Source of the DNA: Tubiluchus corallicola
Taxonomy: Eukaryota > Priapulida > Priapulimorpha > Priapulimorphida > Tubiluchidae
Reading direction: 5' to 3'
DNA length: 64,000 nt
Assembly (NCBI GenBank): GCA_030141605.1
Contig: JAQGDQ010000889.1
Coordinates: 1-64,000, forward strand
A model generated the notes under the pieces. The model saw only the letters and a program-made list of their open reading frames with translations, was not told where the DNA came from and did no database searches. Positions 23,419 to 55,169 of the stretch are shown here, in pieces; the stretch's first letter is position 1, and each line of letters starts with the position of its first letter. The position numbers and the translations under genes are program-made.

Positions 23419-24077
23419 GTTAAGAGCGGAAATCTTCTAGGCAGTTATTTGTTTGGACCTTGGAAGAAACTTTATGAATGACCTCCCCTAAGAACAGAGA
23501 AAAACAGTCTGAGTATTTTTAAACATCACGATCAGCAATAAGAAATTTTCATTAACAAAATAACAAACTCAGATTATCATGATATGGGTGCACATCGACG
23601 ATCGATGTGTCGTTACAGGTCTACTAATTACTATTAATTAGTTAATCAATTACACCAAATGATATGCTTAATTAATAAAAATTTAATAGTATGATATGTT
23701 TCTAGATAGTAAGTGACTATACTTTTACATCTCCAAAATTGCTAAAGTAGCCAGTTTTTTATTTGACGGACTGATAAGTTATAAGCTGCAATTTTTGTTT
23801 ATCATACACAGACTTACTAAATTGCTTACACATACTATATACTATACTGGTAGTCGTCGACTTACTACCACAATCGGTGATGCAGCGGACTGGCTGTAAG
23901 ACGTATCAGGCAAAATTAGACCCGCATATTGAAGTGGTGCACTCCTACATGCAACACATTGTGTGTGTATGTGCACTAAGTATGGTTGCATCTATGATTA
24001 CATCAAAACAGATAACAATTTGCAGTTAATTTGTTTAAAAAACAAAAGGAAACATGAGTTATAGTTGGTTTCATATA
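23419..24077. other. Upstream region of the 23418 minus-strand gene
   Basis: No obvious core promoter. The sequence is AT-rich with no CpG enrichment. The ATG at 23418 is chosen because its N-terminus aligns with the paralogue. Confidence 0.4.
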
Positions 24078-24407
24078 CAGTCAACCCTCGTTAAACCGGA
24101 CTAATTGGGGGGGGGGGGGATCCGGTTTAGCGGATTGTCCGATTTATCCGATATGCCTATATATGGTATATATTATACAGGAATAATCACCTTAATAAGG
24201 CCTATATACATTGCACTATATACTATACTGTATATTACTTTAAAATAGTTAACCTGTGAGGATAAAGAAATTATTGTACAGTTGGTAGGCCGTGTTGTAT
24301 TTCGCGCTCCGGCTCGGGCGGAAATCGGTCAGTTTCCTTTACCACGGATGACGTCCGTCTTATCCGATATCTGGGCTAACGGGGTCCGGTTTAACGAGGG
24401 TCGACTG
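24078..24407. mobile_element. pogo/Tigger-like MITE
   Basis: 330 bp bounded by CAGTCAACCCTCGTTAAACC and its inverted partner GGTTTAACGAGGGTCGACTG, with TA on both sides (24076-24077, 24408-24409). A G-run of 13 lies near 24107. There is no coding capacity. Confidence 0.9.
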
Positions 24408-25060
24408 TAATTAGTTAATTAAGTCGCAGTCGGGTCATAAAGTCGAACAGTCGTAAGTCGACGACTACCTGTACCGGCATTTCTTGGAAGGGAAGAAATG
24501 GATGGTTATAGTGTGAGCTTAGCGATATAATAAAGCAGTACTGAACCCGTTATTATTAATATTAACGGGCTTATAACCAGATGTTTACTTCGTATTGGCA
24601 ACGGCTGCTAATTTCAGGACCTCACTGGAATAAACTTTTTCTTTAGATGTTGCAAACTAAAGTTACAAAATCCTGAATCGTCTTTTCAATCATTCAGTTT
24701 CATTTTTATTCAACTTTTCCAGTTTTTAACTTTTCACAGAACAATAATGGGAAGTACCAGAAATCTTCATGACAAATGTTCTGGTGCTACATTGTGTTTT
24801 TGCAATGACTGCCACGTAACTTAATTACTTTATTCAGTTGTTGTCTACAACTTAAATCCAGCTCTTAGCAGCCTGTCCTATTTAGTGTAGAATTGTAGAT
24901 CGCTACTTCAGGCTAGATGTCGCGGAAGGAATTTAGCTGATTGTCATGGCTAACCTCTACATGGCTAGACAATGAAAAATTAGAGAATTGACTTTGGAAA
25001 TACACATGTACATTCCTTTGTCAACAAGGCAAATAACCAGTGGAGAAGAGAAAGAGAGAG
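24408..25060. other. Unremarkable spacer
   Basis: No gene, RNA or clear repeat. Just before it, at 24428-24465, the GTCGGGTCATAAAGTCGAAC segment has short GTCG repeats only. Confidence 0.4.
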
Positions 25061-25061
25061 A

Positions 25062-25144
<83 letters not shown>

Positions 25145-25204
25145 CGTGTGTGTGTGTGTGTGTGTGCGTGCATGTGGGTGTGCGTGTGCGTGTGTGTGTG
25201 TGTG
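25062..25204. repeat. (GT)n microsatellite
   Basis: About 140 bp of TG dinucleotides, with a few C interruptions in its right half. The Cys-Val and His-Thr frames that overlap it are not genes. Confidence 0.99.
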
Positions 25205-25936
25205 GCACTGGTGCACATAATGGTGTACTTGAAATTTTCTCACTCATTACATTCATTTCAAGTTTCATGTGTGCAACTGCTGAAAATTTTCATGGAAACA
25301 TCAAACTAGCTTGGACCAGAATATATGTACATAATTATGACATCAGTACATCTGACTGCTGAACAATGGTGATCTGAGCAAAATTACTGTGGCACTGTTC
25401 ACAAAACTCAATGTCATTTGCAATGCCTGGGAGTTTTACAATGGTCAGAATCCGACGAAACTATTACATCCCCAGATGTCGGAAGTTGACTCCAACAGTC
25501 GGAACCTTAGCAAAATACAATGTCCACAGATGTACAGATGTTAGAATATATATATATATATATATAATATTGTTGTGTAGGACGGAATATAACTATTTTG
25601 CTGTGGGGGTTCTTTGAGAGTACAACAATAACAAGTAATAATACAGAACAAAATATTATTGTGATACCAAAGCATTAATGCATGCACTCCAGTTGCTGAA
25701 TCATTGGTATATCCAATAAAGGTGTAAAATAATAAAAGTCTTGTACATTTTGCAATAATTAGAGACACTGAGAGATCGTGATGAATTTCAAGATCTGCAA
25801 TACATCTTTCGAATGTTTCACAAACTTGTCTTTTGGATATTAATTAATTGACATATACAAAATTTAAAATACTGTTTTGGTTTTATCGTACAAATTTGAT
25901 CTTATCTATAATTTTTATACATAGTCATCGCATATA

Positions 25937-25980
<44 letters not shown>

Positions 25981-26330
25981 AATCACGATATATACAAATG
26001 ATAAATACTTATTGTTACTATTATAATGATGAAAAATGATAATAATTATATATACATGATAAATCATCTCATATATAAAATAAATTAATAGTTTGCAATA
26101 TATTGACATCTGTAGCCTTTATCCTTTTGTTTCATTTATGTTTTCTTCTTAATTGACGATTAGTTGATTGTGATATTAGTCAATGATTTGCACCACATTT
26201 AAGTTTTTTACATGATCTTAACTAATTTACTGTAAAGTAATCTGCAGCATTTTTAATATTTTTGCGATTTCACTTTTACTAACGCGTGAATCATAATGGA
26301 AACATGGAGTGTCTTTTTTATGTGTCCAAG
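25205..26330. other. AT-rich spacer with two (TA)n tracts
   Basis: Contains (TA)n at about 25547-25568 and 25944-25982. No coding sequence recognised. Confidence 0.6.
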
Positions 26331-26339
26331 GAAAAAATA

Positions 26340-27260
26340 AATTTTCATTCTATGGCTTGGCCTTTCCTTTAACGTTCTGTATGTAAATATTAAAGGAATT
26401 TGACGTCCCCAACTTGCAGTTGTTAGGGTCTAAGAAACGTCAAACATAAACCTATTACATTTGTAATTTTCTACTAAAAGTAAAAAAATTCAAGCAGTTA
26501 TATCACCCATGTTAGATGAATTTAATGGAGAAGCGTCATGTTCACAGAAGCCAGGTCACTTATATTCTTGTGAGCTAAAAAAGTGTTGCCTTTGCAGGTG
26601 AGTTTTAAAGTTGTTATTATGTTAATGTAAAGTCTCTGCAGAATTGAACTGTGGAAAGTTGAAATCACGTTTTTGTAGGGAAAGTAGTTACTGCATTTCG
26701 AGTTTGTTTCAGTAATTATCCTACGGTGCCCTAGTAACTGTTTGCTAAGTTGCGATCGCAGTAATTACCACCATTATGCAATGGCAACTTTAGAAACTAC
26801 ATTAATACTACGTGGTGATTTGGTTAGGGGACGCTTCTATATTTGTGGAAAGTTAAAAGAAGAACCTTGGACAAGGAAAATAAAATTAATAGACACCGTT
26901 TAAGATGGATTTACGCATATATCATTTCAGCACTGATCCTTAGAAATAAATCCACTTGGGCTTCTACAGCGAGTGGGGAGTGCTGGCACTGGGAGGTGAA
27001 CAGAATCATGTCCCTGGACGTATGATTCATCAGATATTATAGATTATTATAGCGTGTGGGCTGGCTCACCAACAAAAACAAGTTATCAACTACCGGCATC
27101 AACTAATGCATTCTAGTAACTATACTAATGTAAAAATTAATCACGTAATTTATTACTCATTGTGTAGCAATTCTATTTATAGTTTTATTTTTGTTCTAAA
27201 TTTTGTATTGAATATATATTTTTATAATGTGTTGCATGTATGTGTATATATGTGGGTTAT
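26340..27260. repeat. Segmental duplicate D, copy 1 (upstream of MS4A-like gene)
   Basis: Diverged direct copy of 29845-30835. Matching landmarks in order are TCCCCAACTTGCAGTTGT, the AAACATAAACCTATTACATT area, CTTGTGAGC followed by a splice-donor-like GCAG/GTGAGT (26597/26598), CATTGTGTAGC, and GTGTTGCATGTATGTG. The copy also holds a decayed LINE fragment (26840-27025), resembling the one at 43.5 kb, which the other copy lacks in recognisable form. Confidence 0.7.
26840..27025 (+). mobile_element. LINE reverse-transcriptase C-terminal scrap
   Basis: The frame reads RRTLDKENKINRHRLRWI and later LILRNKSTWASTAS...NRIMSLDV. It matches in order the minus-strand LINE remnant at 43517-43248 (LDKKNKKTLFKMDWHM...LIFRDKCTWGIAAS...NRIISLDV), with an internal deletion of about 25 residues. 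It is non-functional. Confidence 0.65.
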
Positions 27261-28020
27261 TTGATAAAATCAAACAACTGATGAAAATGAAGTTACTCCT
27301 GTGTACAACAATCTACTGCCTGTCTTACTAGGTACTTTACATTTTAACTAGCCGCTTGGCCTTAGTTTTATGACTTTCACTTTAAAACTGACGTGTTTTC
27401 ATAATCTTAATTGAGTAGTTCTAACAGGGTTATTCCAAAAGTGGTTCATGTCTTAGTTTACAGGATAAGATACATATTCACAATTATACGATAGTAAAAA
27501 TATATAAGATAAGATTAGGTAATAGAATGTTCTCATTTTCTATGAGGGTCATCAATTTGATTTCGTTGAATTTGCATCGACTGATTAACTAACTTTTACC
27601 CTTCCTAATGTAATAACTTATTTAAGTCACTGGTCAAACATGATCCAAGTGTCTATGGTTAGCGACCTATTGTAAACTAAAATCATTCAGTTCAACTTAT
27701 TGAGACCTTTCACATTTATACTGGAATGTCAGTCTTCTCTCTCATGATTGGTAATCACTGATTGATCTTTCATAGATATTATTTTTTATTGCAAATATAG
27801 ATACCTTCACGTTCACCTGGGATTTACACTAAATAATAAGTGTGCAAATACAGGTAGGGCCTGCATAAGATAACACTAACGTTCAGCACATTGCGTCCAA
27901 AGTTTAGGTAACCAACTGTGTTTGTTAAAACTTATTATGACAGGTGCTTGTCATTAAATGACAGGTATTTTTTTGGTAAATTACCATGCACTACGTCTGC
28001 TTAAAGACCCCTCCCCCCAT
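27261..28020. other. AT-rich spacer
   Basis: No gene recognised. I looked here for a duplicate of the MS4A-like coding exon, which the duplication upstream would predict, and found none. Confidence 0.45.
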
Positions 28021-28024
28021 AAAT

Positions 28025-28303
28025 CAGGGGTGCGCAAATTGCGGCCCGCGAAGAGATTTGTCAACTTAATGAAGATGCGGCTGGGCGATGAATTGGGTGC
28101 ATTCAGCTGAAGTCCGTGCCACGATCGCAAAGATAGTGCGGGCAGTTTTTTTCCACTAGATCGGATGGCATTAACCCTTACAAGACGGTTGTCGTGAAAG
28201 TAGAAATATATGGTTTGTAATATAAATTTTAATAACTTCTAAAATAGTTTCTTGAGTGTAGTAGTAATTATGTGCGCAGATCGGATGCAAAAAATCGTTA
28301 TTA
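28025..28303. mobile_element. hAT MITE, family A, copy 4 (3' truncated)
   Basis: Starts CAGGGGTGCGCAAATTGCGG and follows the family through AGATCGGATGGCATTAACCC. It breaks off after GCAAAAAATCGTTATTAG near 28303. No right end or target duplication is visible. Confidence 0.85.
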
Positions 28304-29840
28304 GAATGCTTTGCTTAAAAATGTAAAAGAAATTTAAACATTTTTATCTCCCGCCAAGCGAACGTAGCTGCCCGCATATTTAAAAAAATAGGGTAAGCTG
28401 GTGTCTGCTGGGCAGCGTGGAGGCAAGCTGTGATGAAGGTACCCGTTGAGAAATTTCTACAGTTGAGTCAGAAGTTCAGTTATTCTGGCATTGTATTTAA
28501 CTGTGCTTATGTAAAAATTGGTCATTTGATGATTTATAACCAAGATTAAAGTGGTTTAACCCACACAGCTTTAATCCACAGGATTATACCGTAAAATGTG
28601 TAAATAGTATACATTAATTGCATATATGTAATTAATTTACAGACTTTTGGTGACTTTCAGGTACTTATGTAACTTTGCGAGCATACAGTAGGTACCAGGT
28701 GGGTTACTTAGTTTATAGAGATCGCTCTATAAGTCAAAAAAAGATTGTTGAAGCACTTGGCAGAATAACTGTTTATATCGCATGGTAACCAGATGACGCC
28801 ATTTTTCACCAAAACGAGAGTGCCCAAACGTGAAGTGATCACGATTTTTATTGGCAATTATTAATTACACGAGGTGCTTATCACAATTTCATTGATAAAA
28901 CTTTTTAAAAATTTTCTCAAATATTAGACTAAGCTCAACTTCTCAAGAGACTTGGCTTTTGCGTTCAGGGGTAATTTAATTCTAGAACTGAACAATTTTT
29001 GCCTTTAGTTTGTATGTAACTGGTGATTAGCTGACACTGTTCCGGCTTTTGTTTGCATAATGTACAAAAGCCATATATTGAAAACGATTTAAAATTTATA
29101 AACTCGTTACTTTCACAGCCAACAGCTAATGTAATGTAATGTCATGCTGTGAAACCTCGATTTTGCAATGCACTTGCTTCTAATACTATTACAGTCGAAA
29201 CTTCGGCCATTTTTTTCTGTTCCGCGCGATATGAAAATATAACAAAGCATTGGATTTACGCTTATCAGTTTCAAACAAATATGTAATTGGAAAATTCCTA
29301 GCAATTTAACTGGCATGTGAGCACAAAAAGTGAAATTTTGGTGTAAGGGAAGCGTAATGTAGGCAGTTATGGTACATGTATTGCTAATTAAAAGAAAGGA
29401 CAAGCCACTTGGTATATTGTGCTAATTTTACTATTGTGACTTAAACGTAGAAAAGTATAACAAAGAAATTTCCCAAAAATCAGCCTGTAAAGCTTAAAAT
29501 GAAATTACACTACTAGTGTTCAGTTGAAGATTATGGCCTGACTGGTGAACACCATGGCTTTTCCGCAGGCATGCTCTATATAAATTAAATCAAATTTCTG
29601 CGGCTTACCTAATGTTTATGCAAAATGCAAAATTAGCTATCAAATTTTTTTGCAAAAAAAAAACTTGTACTTTTGACGGAAATTGATAGTAAAATGCCAT
29701 TCTTCAGCTGATGAAATGCGCAAGCATGAAATTATCACGATTTTAAATTGACTTTACACTTTACACGAGATGCTTTTCACAATTTTATTATTAAATCCTT
29801 CTGACATTTTTTACCAGAATAGAAATACGGTCCCAGAGGG
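28304..29840. other. AT-rich spacer with a short internal direct repeat
   Basis: A segment at about 28790-28920 (TGATCACGATTTTTATTGGC...ACACGAGGTGCTTATCACA) recurs, diverged, at 29690-29815. No gene recognised. The 96-codon minus frame at 29403-29113 has no family resemblance. Confidence 0.5.
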
Positions 29841-29844
29841 CGTG

Positions 29845-30835
29845 CATTTCCTTTGACTCTCTGTACGAAATTATTCGAGGAATTTGAGGTCCCCAACTTG
29901 CAGTTGTCAGAGAGTCTAAGAAACATCAAACATAAATTTATTACATTTGTAGTTTTCCACCAAATGTGAGAAAATTTTCAACAATTTTTCTACTTGTAGA
30001 CAGGTGCAGAACATTACAAAACGCACAAAATAAATACACAGAAAGAGATGCGTGACATTATGCAGTAGTGGCCAAAGTTATTTGGTTAAGCAACAAGATT
30101 ATTGATAAGGCTGAGGCAGGTTGTAGCAAAGATAATTTTCTAGCAAACATTACCAAAGTTCTAAGATGACAGAAATAAGGTAAATAAGACAGATGACTTT
30201 GATATTTTATGCTAGCAAAAACACTACAATTATATTGAACTTTGAATGTACGACCAACTCAGACTTTCATATCACCAGTTTAGATGAAATCGATTTAGAA
30301 ACAACGTCTCTCAAGGAAATACATAGTCTTGTGATCGAAAAGGTGTTGTCTTATAAGGTAGGTTTTGAAATTGTTAGCACGATAATGCAAAGTCTTTGCA
30401 GATTTGTTTTGTCGAGATAAAGTTTTTGTTGAAATGTAATTAATGCCTTTAGGGTTGTTCCAGAAATTATCCTTCTTCCGTCATGGTAATTGTTAAAAGG
30501 AGGAAATGGCAATAACTATTGTCGCTGTCATGCTATTGTAGCTCTAGAAACTGCACTGATATTTCATTAATGATTTGGATTGGTGTGAGCTGCTATGTTT
30601 GTGGAGAGTTATTAGATTACTATAACATGTTGGCTGCTTGTCATGATTGATTGCCGGATCATCAAATTATAGAAACAAATTATCGGCTCCGTCGAGTAAT
30701 GTATTCTAGTAGCTTTCGTAATGCAATAATGAATAATACAATTTATTATTCATTGTGTAACATATACTTCTGTTTTATACTAAATTTACATTGAATACAT
30801 ATTTTTGCATTGTGCTGCATGTGTGCGTATAGCAA
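29845..30835. repeat. Segmental duplicate D, copy 2
   Basis: Partner of 26340-27260, lying directly upstream of the MS4A-like gene. It contains a 55-codon open frame from an ATG at 30193 to a splice-donor-like TATAAG/GTAGGT (30357/30358). The acceptor at 30986-30987 would join it in frame to the coding exon. The donor position is shared with copy 1, but the open frame is not: copy 1 has an in-frame stop. The shared part therefore looks like a non-coding first exon rather than coding sequence. Confidence 0.65.
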
Positions 30836-30996
30836 TTCAATTTTATTTTGTAAAACAGGTGAAAATAGACGGTGCGTTAGCTGATTCTAAATTAGGTGCT
30901 GTAAAAGTGATTTTAATTATACGTGTAATAATAACAAATAATAATTAGCATTATCTGTTTTTCAGTTACACCTGGTTATTATTTCAGCATAGAATC

Positions 30997-32266
30997 ATGA
31001 CAGACATGCGTGACACAGAAGATACAGATATGAAGCCACCTTCGTATACTCCTACAGCAACTCCACAAGCAGTACCTGCCACAGGCCAAACTCCACAAGT
31101 TGTGTTTGCACCAATTTCTGCTCCTCAAGGAGGATTTGCGCCTGAAGGAGTCCTTACAGCAAGCTATGCACCTCAGATAGTATACCAAGCACCACCAAAT
31201 CAGCTTCAAGTACCTTTCACACAAGTCAATTTGTCAACTGTCCACCAGCCACAGTTCAACGAAAAACGCGTATTAATTCTTTCTCTTGTGCAGGTATCAA
31301 CATTTTTGTGACTTTGTGTTAAAATGGTAGTTTCAATTGCTGTAATTAAAATAGTACATAGATTGATTGTTTTATGCCTGAATAAAAGGAGTTAGGGTAA
31401 AAGAAACAAGTTCCTGGACAAGCTCAATAGCCACTTAATGTAAGAGATTTCAGTGAGTAAAAACACATTTCAAATGACATACAATTCACAAAGTAGTGAC
31501 AGGAGATATCTCTTGCCGTTTTTCTTGAATTGGGTGAGACTGTAAGACTTTTCAGAGAGTTTCTTCGAGGTCTCATGCCAGACGAGTTTGGCGTTGGGAT
31601 GAGTGGTTAGGGCATCAATTTTCGTAGCCTTGGTACCCAAGAAGGACAGGTGATTTGCGTATGAAATCCAGTTAGTGAAGTAAATTTAGTTTAGTTAGTA
31701 ACTAAACTTAGTTTCTGTTTTTGTAGGTTCTGTGTGGCTGTATTGCACTTATCGCGGAAATAATAATAATAACGACTGACCCTTGCTGGCAGCCCGAGAC
31801 CACTGGTGCTGGCATTTGGTGCGGATTTTTCTTCATTATTGCTGGAGGCTTAGGTCTCTGTGCAGCTGGGACCAGCCAAAAAAAGAAATGCTTGATCATT
31901 TCTTTCATGGTGTTAAGTATTCTTGCTGCCGCCGTATTTGCAGCCATTCTTATAAGTTTAGCTGGTAGTTACTTAGATACATATGGTAGAGAATGTAAGG
32001 CTGCTTACTGGACCCAAATAGCATCAGCGTCTCTAGAAATGCTTGCTTCTATTTGGTCTGCGTCCCTTTGCTGCAAGGCAGTTTGTTGCGGAGCAGTAAG
32101 TAATCCAGGAGTTGTATATTATGCACCTGGTCAACAAAGTGGAGTTTTGGTTACACCAGGAGTGCAAGTTCAGCAGCAAACACAGTTCCAAGGACAGCAG
32201 CCTACAGGAGGGCAAGTGGTTCAGCCTCTTTATGCGTATGGTACGACAGTGCCAAATATGCAGTAG
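30997..32266 (+). CDS. MS4A/CD20-like four-span membrane protein, two coding exons
   Basis: Coding exons are 30997-31293 (ends CAG/GTATCA) and 31727-32266 (after TTTTTGTAG). Both junctions are phase 0, giving 278 residues. Residues 1-85 are a Pro/Gln/Thr-rich cytoplasmic tail with PPSY near residue 14. Four hydrophobic spans follow: KRVLILSL...IIIITT, WCGFFFIIAGGLGLCAAG, CLIISFMVLSILAAAVFAAI and a last one ending in ASLCCKAVCCG. The tail is Gln/Gly/Pro-rich. The short first loop, the FIIAGGL motif and the span lengths resemble MS4A proteins. The Cys cluster after span 4 is a possible palmitoylation site. The acceptor TTATTTCAG ends 10 bp before the ATG, so at least one upstream non-coding exon is expected. 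The MS4A assignment rests on architecture; another tetraspan family is possible. Confidence 0.85.
31585..31655 (+). repeat. Weak tRNA-like sequence in intron
   Basis: GTTGGGATGAGTGGTTAGGGC resembles a tRNA D-arm/A box, but the B-box part (CTTGGTACCCAAG) is poor. It may be a decayed SINE head inside the MS4A-like intron. Confidence 0.3.
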
Positions 32267-33170
32267 GAAACATGATAAATAGCTAATTATTGGAGAGCAC
32301 TTTTAAAAATACAGTTTTGTATCTTGATATTGCTCGTATACATCTTATATGTATTGATAAAGCAGCGAAGAAACTGTAATATTGAATAATAATTTAAATG
32401 TTGATTTTAATGCTGTTTTTGTTGTTATTTGTTGTTAAAACTGTTACAGTGGAATAAGTTAGGTGCAGAAATTATTATGGAGTGACCTAAGCCTATGGAA
32501 ATTCAAAATGCTAGATCAGAAAGTAAGCTAAAGACTATTCACTGACTTTTATCAGTCTAACTGATCGATTTTGTGACTAAAATGAATCTCCCTGAATCGT
32601 TCGTTATTTTAACTCAGATTCTCGTGATAGTACGAAAATTTGTTCAGTTGGTTTAGGTCATCAATCGATCTTGGTGCCTTAATATCATCAGTATCGATAC
32701 TGTCAATTATCATTATTATTACCTATCCGTTATTATCGTCACCATTATAACCATCATGTAGCTGTCATTGCTAATATCGCCAACATTGTCGTCATAATTA
32801 ACATTACTAGCATATTTACTTTTTATTTGTTCACTTATTAGTTTTCTGCGCTGTTCTGAATTCTGTTCATCTGCTGTAGCTAAGTCATATGCAATTCATG
32901 TTTGATGTACCTTGAAGCTTTTACTGAATTTTCTTGAGCTAAACTCATAGCACTCAGTGTAGAAGCATGTCAAACTTATAAACAGAATATTGAAATTGTA
33001 ATTCTATTGGTTATACTGAATAGATAATGAAGTAAATGCAAAAATGCTTTACATAATTTTATTATTTGTTTCTCACGCGTTTAATGTTTCTAAACTGCAG
33101 ATAAGCAGCAAATTTCCCCGAATGCAGCAAACATCATTGATCTATTGGCCTTTTGAGTTTAGACCATTGA
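32267..33170. other. 3' flank of the MS4A-like gene
   Basis: Should include its 3' untranslated region. I did not find a clear AATAAA followed by a GT-rich tract, so the transcript end is not placed. A CAT/ATT-rich tract lies at 32700-32820. Confidence 0.4.
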
Positions 33171-33174
33171 AAGC

Positions 33175-33850
33175 GCAAGAAAACCCTTCATAAACAAAAA
33201 GCTTAAAAATTTGTCTTGAAATTTTATGTCACTTACATACCGCCTTTTTGCATGCAGGACATCAATTGGCAGTAACGCTATGTAAAACATGTAAATATAA
33301 ACTCCCGAGATGACCATTAGACGCAGCCAATTTGACAACAAATCATTTGAAACAAGTTCACATAACACTTAGTAAAGTTGGAAAACATCAAAACATCAGA
33401 TCATTCGCAGCATACACGTCACTTTTAAATTACTGTATCTTGTCAAAAAGATTAAAAATACGTTTTTGGCTAGTGAGTGGCGCACATTAGTGGTGAGTCA
33501 GCAATATTTTACCAATTCGTGAAAACATTTTAAATAATTAAAAATTTTCTTTTCTAGTTACATAAGTCTTTCTAGCAGGTAAGCAAAAAGCTAAGTAATA
33601 TAGATTTGCATGGAAGCTTTTTTGCTACATAATTTAGCATGGCCCTTTTCTTCCCCTGATTAGGTGACGTCATGTAATAGCGCCATTGAGAACAAAAGAG
33701 TATTGCGGGAAATTTAAAATGAAGACAAACAAAAATTCCTTTCAATGCGAGTATGATATATGCATAAAATTGCCATAAAGTAATATAACTTTTTAAGGCG
33801 ATTTTTCTGAAATTTACTTCAGGTACCTCCTTTCTTGTCTTTAAGCTTGC
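33175..33850. repeat. Unnamed dispersed repeat U2, copy 2
   Basis: Direct partner of 12085-12745. It carries the same ATTAAAAATACGTTTTTGGC and CTTCCCCTGATT segments, with the 12.6-kb GGCGCCGTCGG stretch changed to GCGCCATTGAG. Confidence 0.75.
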
Positions 33851-34995
33851 TAATGACTGAGGGATTAACAAGGTACAGATTTTTTGCCAACAGCAATATG
33901 ACATCGAGATCAGTACTTTAAGTGGTCAAAACCTGGAACAGAGACTACGATAAAACTAGAGAGCCAGTTGCTATCATTATTGCTTATCATTACAACTCTG
34001 GTGCCGGCTAACACTGTTATTATTATTATACTTACTTATTATTACTGCACATGACTCTGCAGTTAGGGAGAATAATTCTATTAAATATCTCAAATATCAC
34101 GTACGTTAATTTTACATTTACTTAAATACCAATTACGTTTGGTATTTTCCAGTTACTGTCAAGTACTGAAGTCGATGTCGTATTGCTGTTGGTGTAAATT
34201 CCTTCATATGTATAAAGCCTAATCCAAGAAATAGCTGCGGTCCACTATTGAAAAGCGTGCAATTACCCAGGAATTACCTTTTTACTTCTCTCAGGCGAGC
34301 TTCTTGAACTGCTAATATTGATGATGCATTAACAAGTTTTTGCTAAGCATTTAAATTTGAAAATTAAACATTCAGCTTCGCACATACGTTGTTGCAATTT
34401 TAACGTTATTTTCAAATTTCATGATCAAGCTATCGCATGAGTCAAATATTCCAAATAGATGAATAATAATTAAAAATGTTGAAAAACGTCTCCGGGTGGT
34501 GATATGACACATAAGGCATATGCTGTTGTTACACTACTTTAAGAAGACCGCAAATTGCACAAATTACAGATTTCTGTTAAGACTTGGTCGTAAAACATTT
34601 GCTTTCAAAATTTTAAATGTCAATGATTTTACTTTTACATCTTCTTCTATTTTTAATATTATAGGCATCTAGACTACTTCCAACTACCAGAAAAGATGAG
34701 CTTGATGCATCGCAGGAAAGAATTCTCAGCACCAACAAGTAAAAGCAACAGACAATATAACTTTCAAAAGAAAGCCAGCGGTTTGTCAGAGCCGTTTCCG
34801 AATCAAGTGGCAATGTCATCTAAATAATTATTGGACAGGCTATGCAGCAATAGAGTTAAATTTGTTAATAGGTAGTTAGGTACCATTACTCTTTATCTAA
34901 TTTTCTAAATTATCGGATGCTGATGGATAAGCATATAATTATAAATATTTATCAGATTGGGTCATGATGATGCTATGCAGAAACTGTAACAAGAC
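33851..34995. other. AT-rich spacer upstream of RYBP
   Basis: No gene recognised. The RYBP promoter is expected in its right-hand part. Confidence 0.4.
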
Positions 34996-35000
34996 GGACC

Positions 35001-35201
35001 ATGGCGGAGGGAATTGTAATCGGTGCACCAATTTTAACAGCATGCGCAGATTGCACCAGGACTAAAACGCATGCGCATCAGCGAAGTTCACTTGCTGTAG
35101 AAAAGGTCATTGGCGTTGTTACAAGTTTTTTGGTGGTGCCAAGTATCAAGAATCGTATTTTTTATTTTTATTTTCATTACATCAATTCTGTAATTGGATG
35201 A
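35001..35201 (+). promoter_or_regulatory. Upstream ORF in probable RYBP 5' leader
   Basis: GACCATGGCGG at 34997-35007 is a strong initiation context. It opens a 66-codon frame that ends 32 bases before the RYBP ATG at 35234. If the transcript begins upstream of 35001, this frame would be met first by ribosomes and would lower RYBP output. The peptide has no recognisable domain. Confidence 0.4.
35040..35078. promoter_or_regulatory. Two NRF1-like GCATGCGCA motifs
   Basis: GCATGCGCAG at 35040-35049 and GCATGCGCAT at 35069-35078 each match most of the NRF1 site consensus (YGCGCAYGCGCR). They stand out in an AT-rich region, about 160-190 bp before the RYBP ATG. Paired NRF1 sites are common at broadly expressed CpG promoters. 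Confidence 0.4.
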
Positions 35202-35233
35202 CTGTAATTCTGTAGGCTTTTGGATGACTGTTC

Positions 35234-55169
<19,936 letters not shown>

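Noticed and set aside
24957-25362. Cys-Val and His-Thr rich frames on both strands
   Set aside because: They translate the (GT)n microsatellite; the period alone keeps them open.
35001-35201. MAEGIV... frame as the true RYBP N-terminus
   Set aside because: It ends before any splice site with the right phase, while METKKSPSR at 35234 matches the family and splices correctly.
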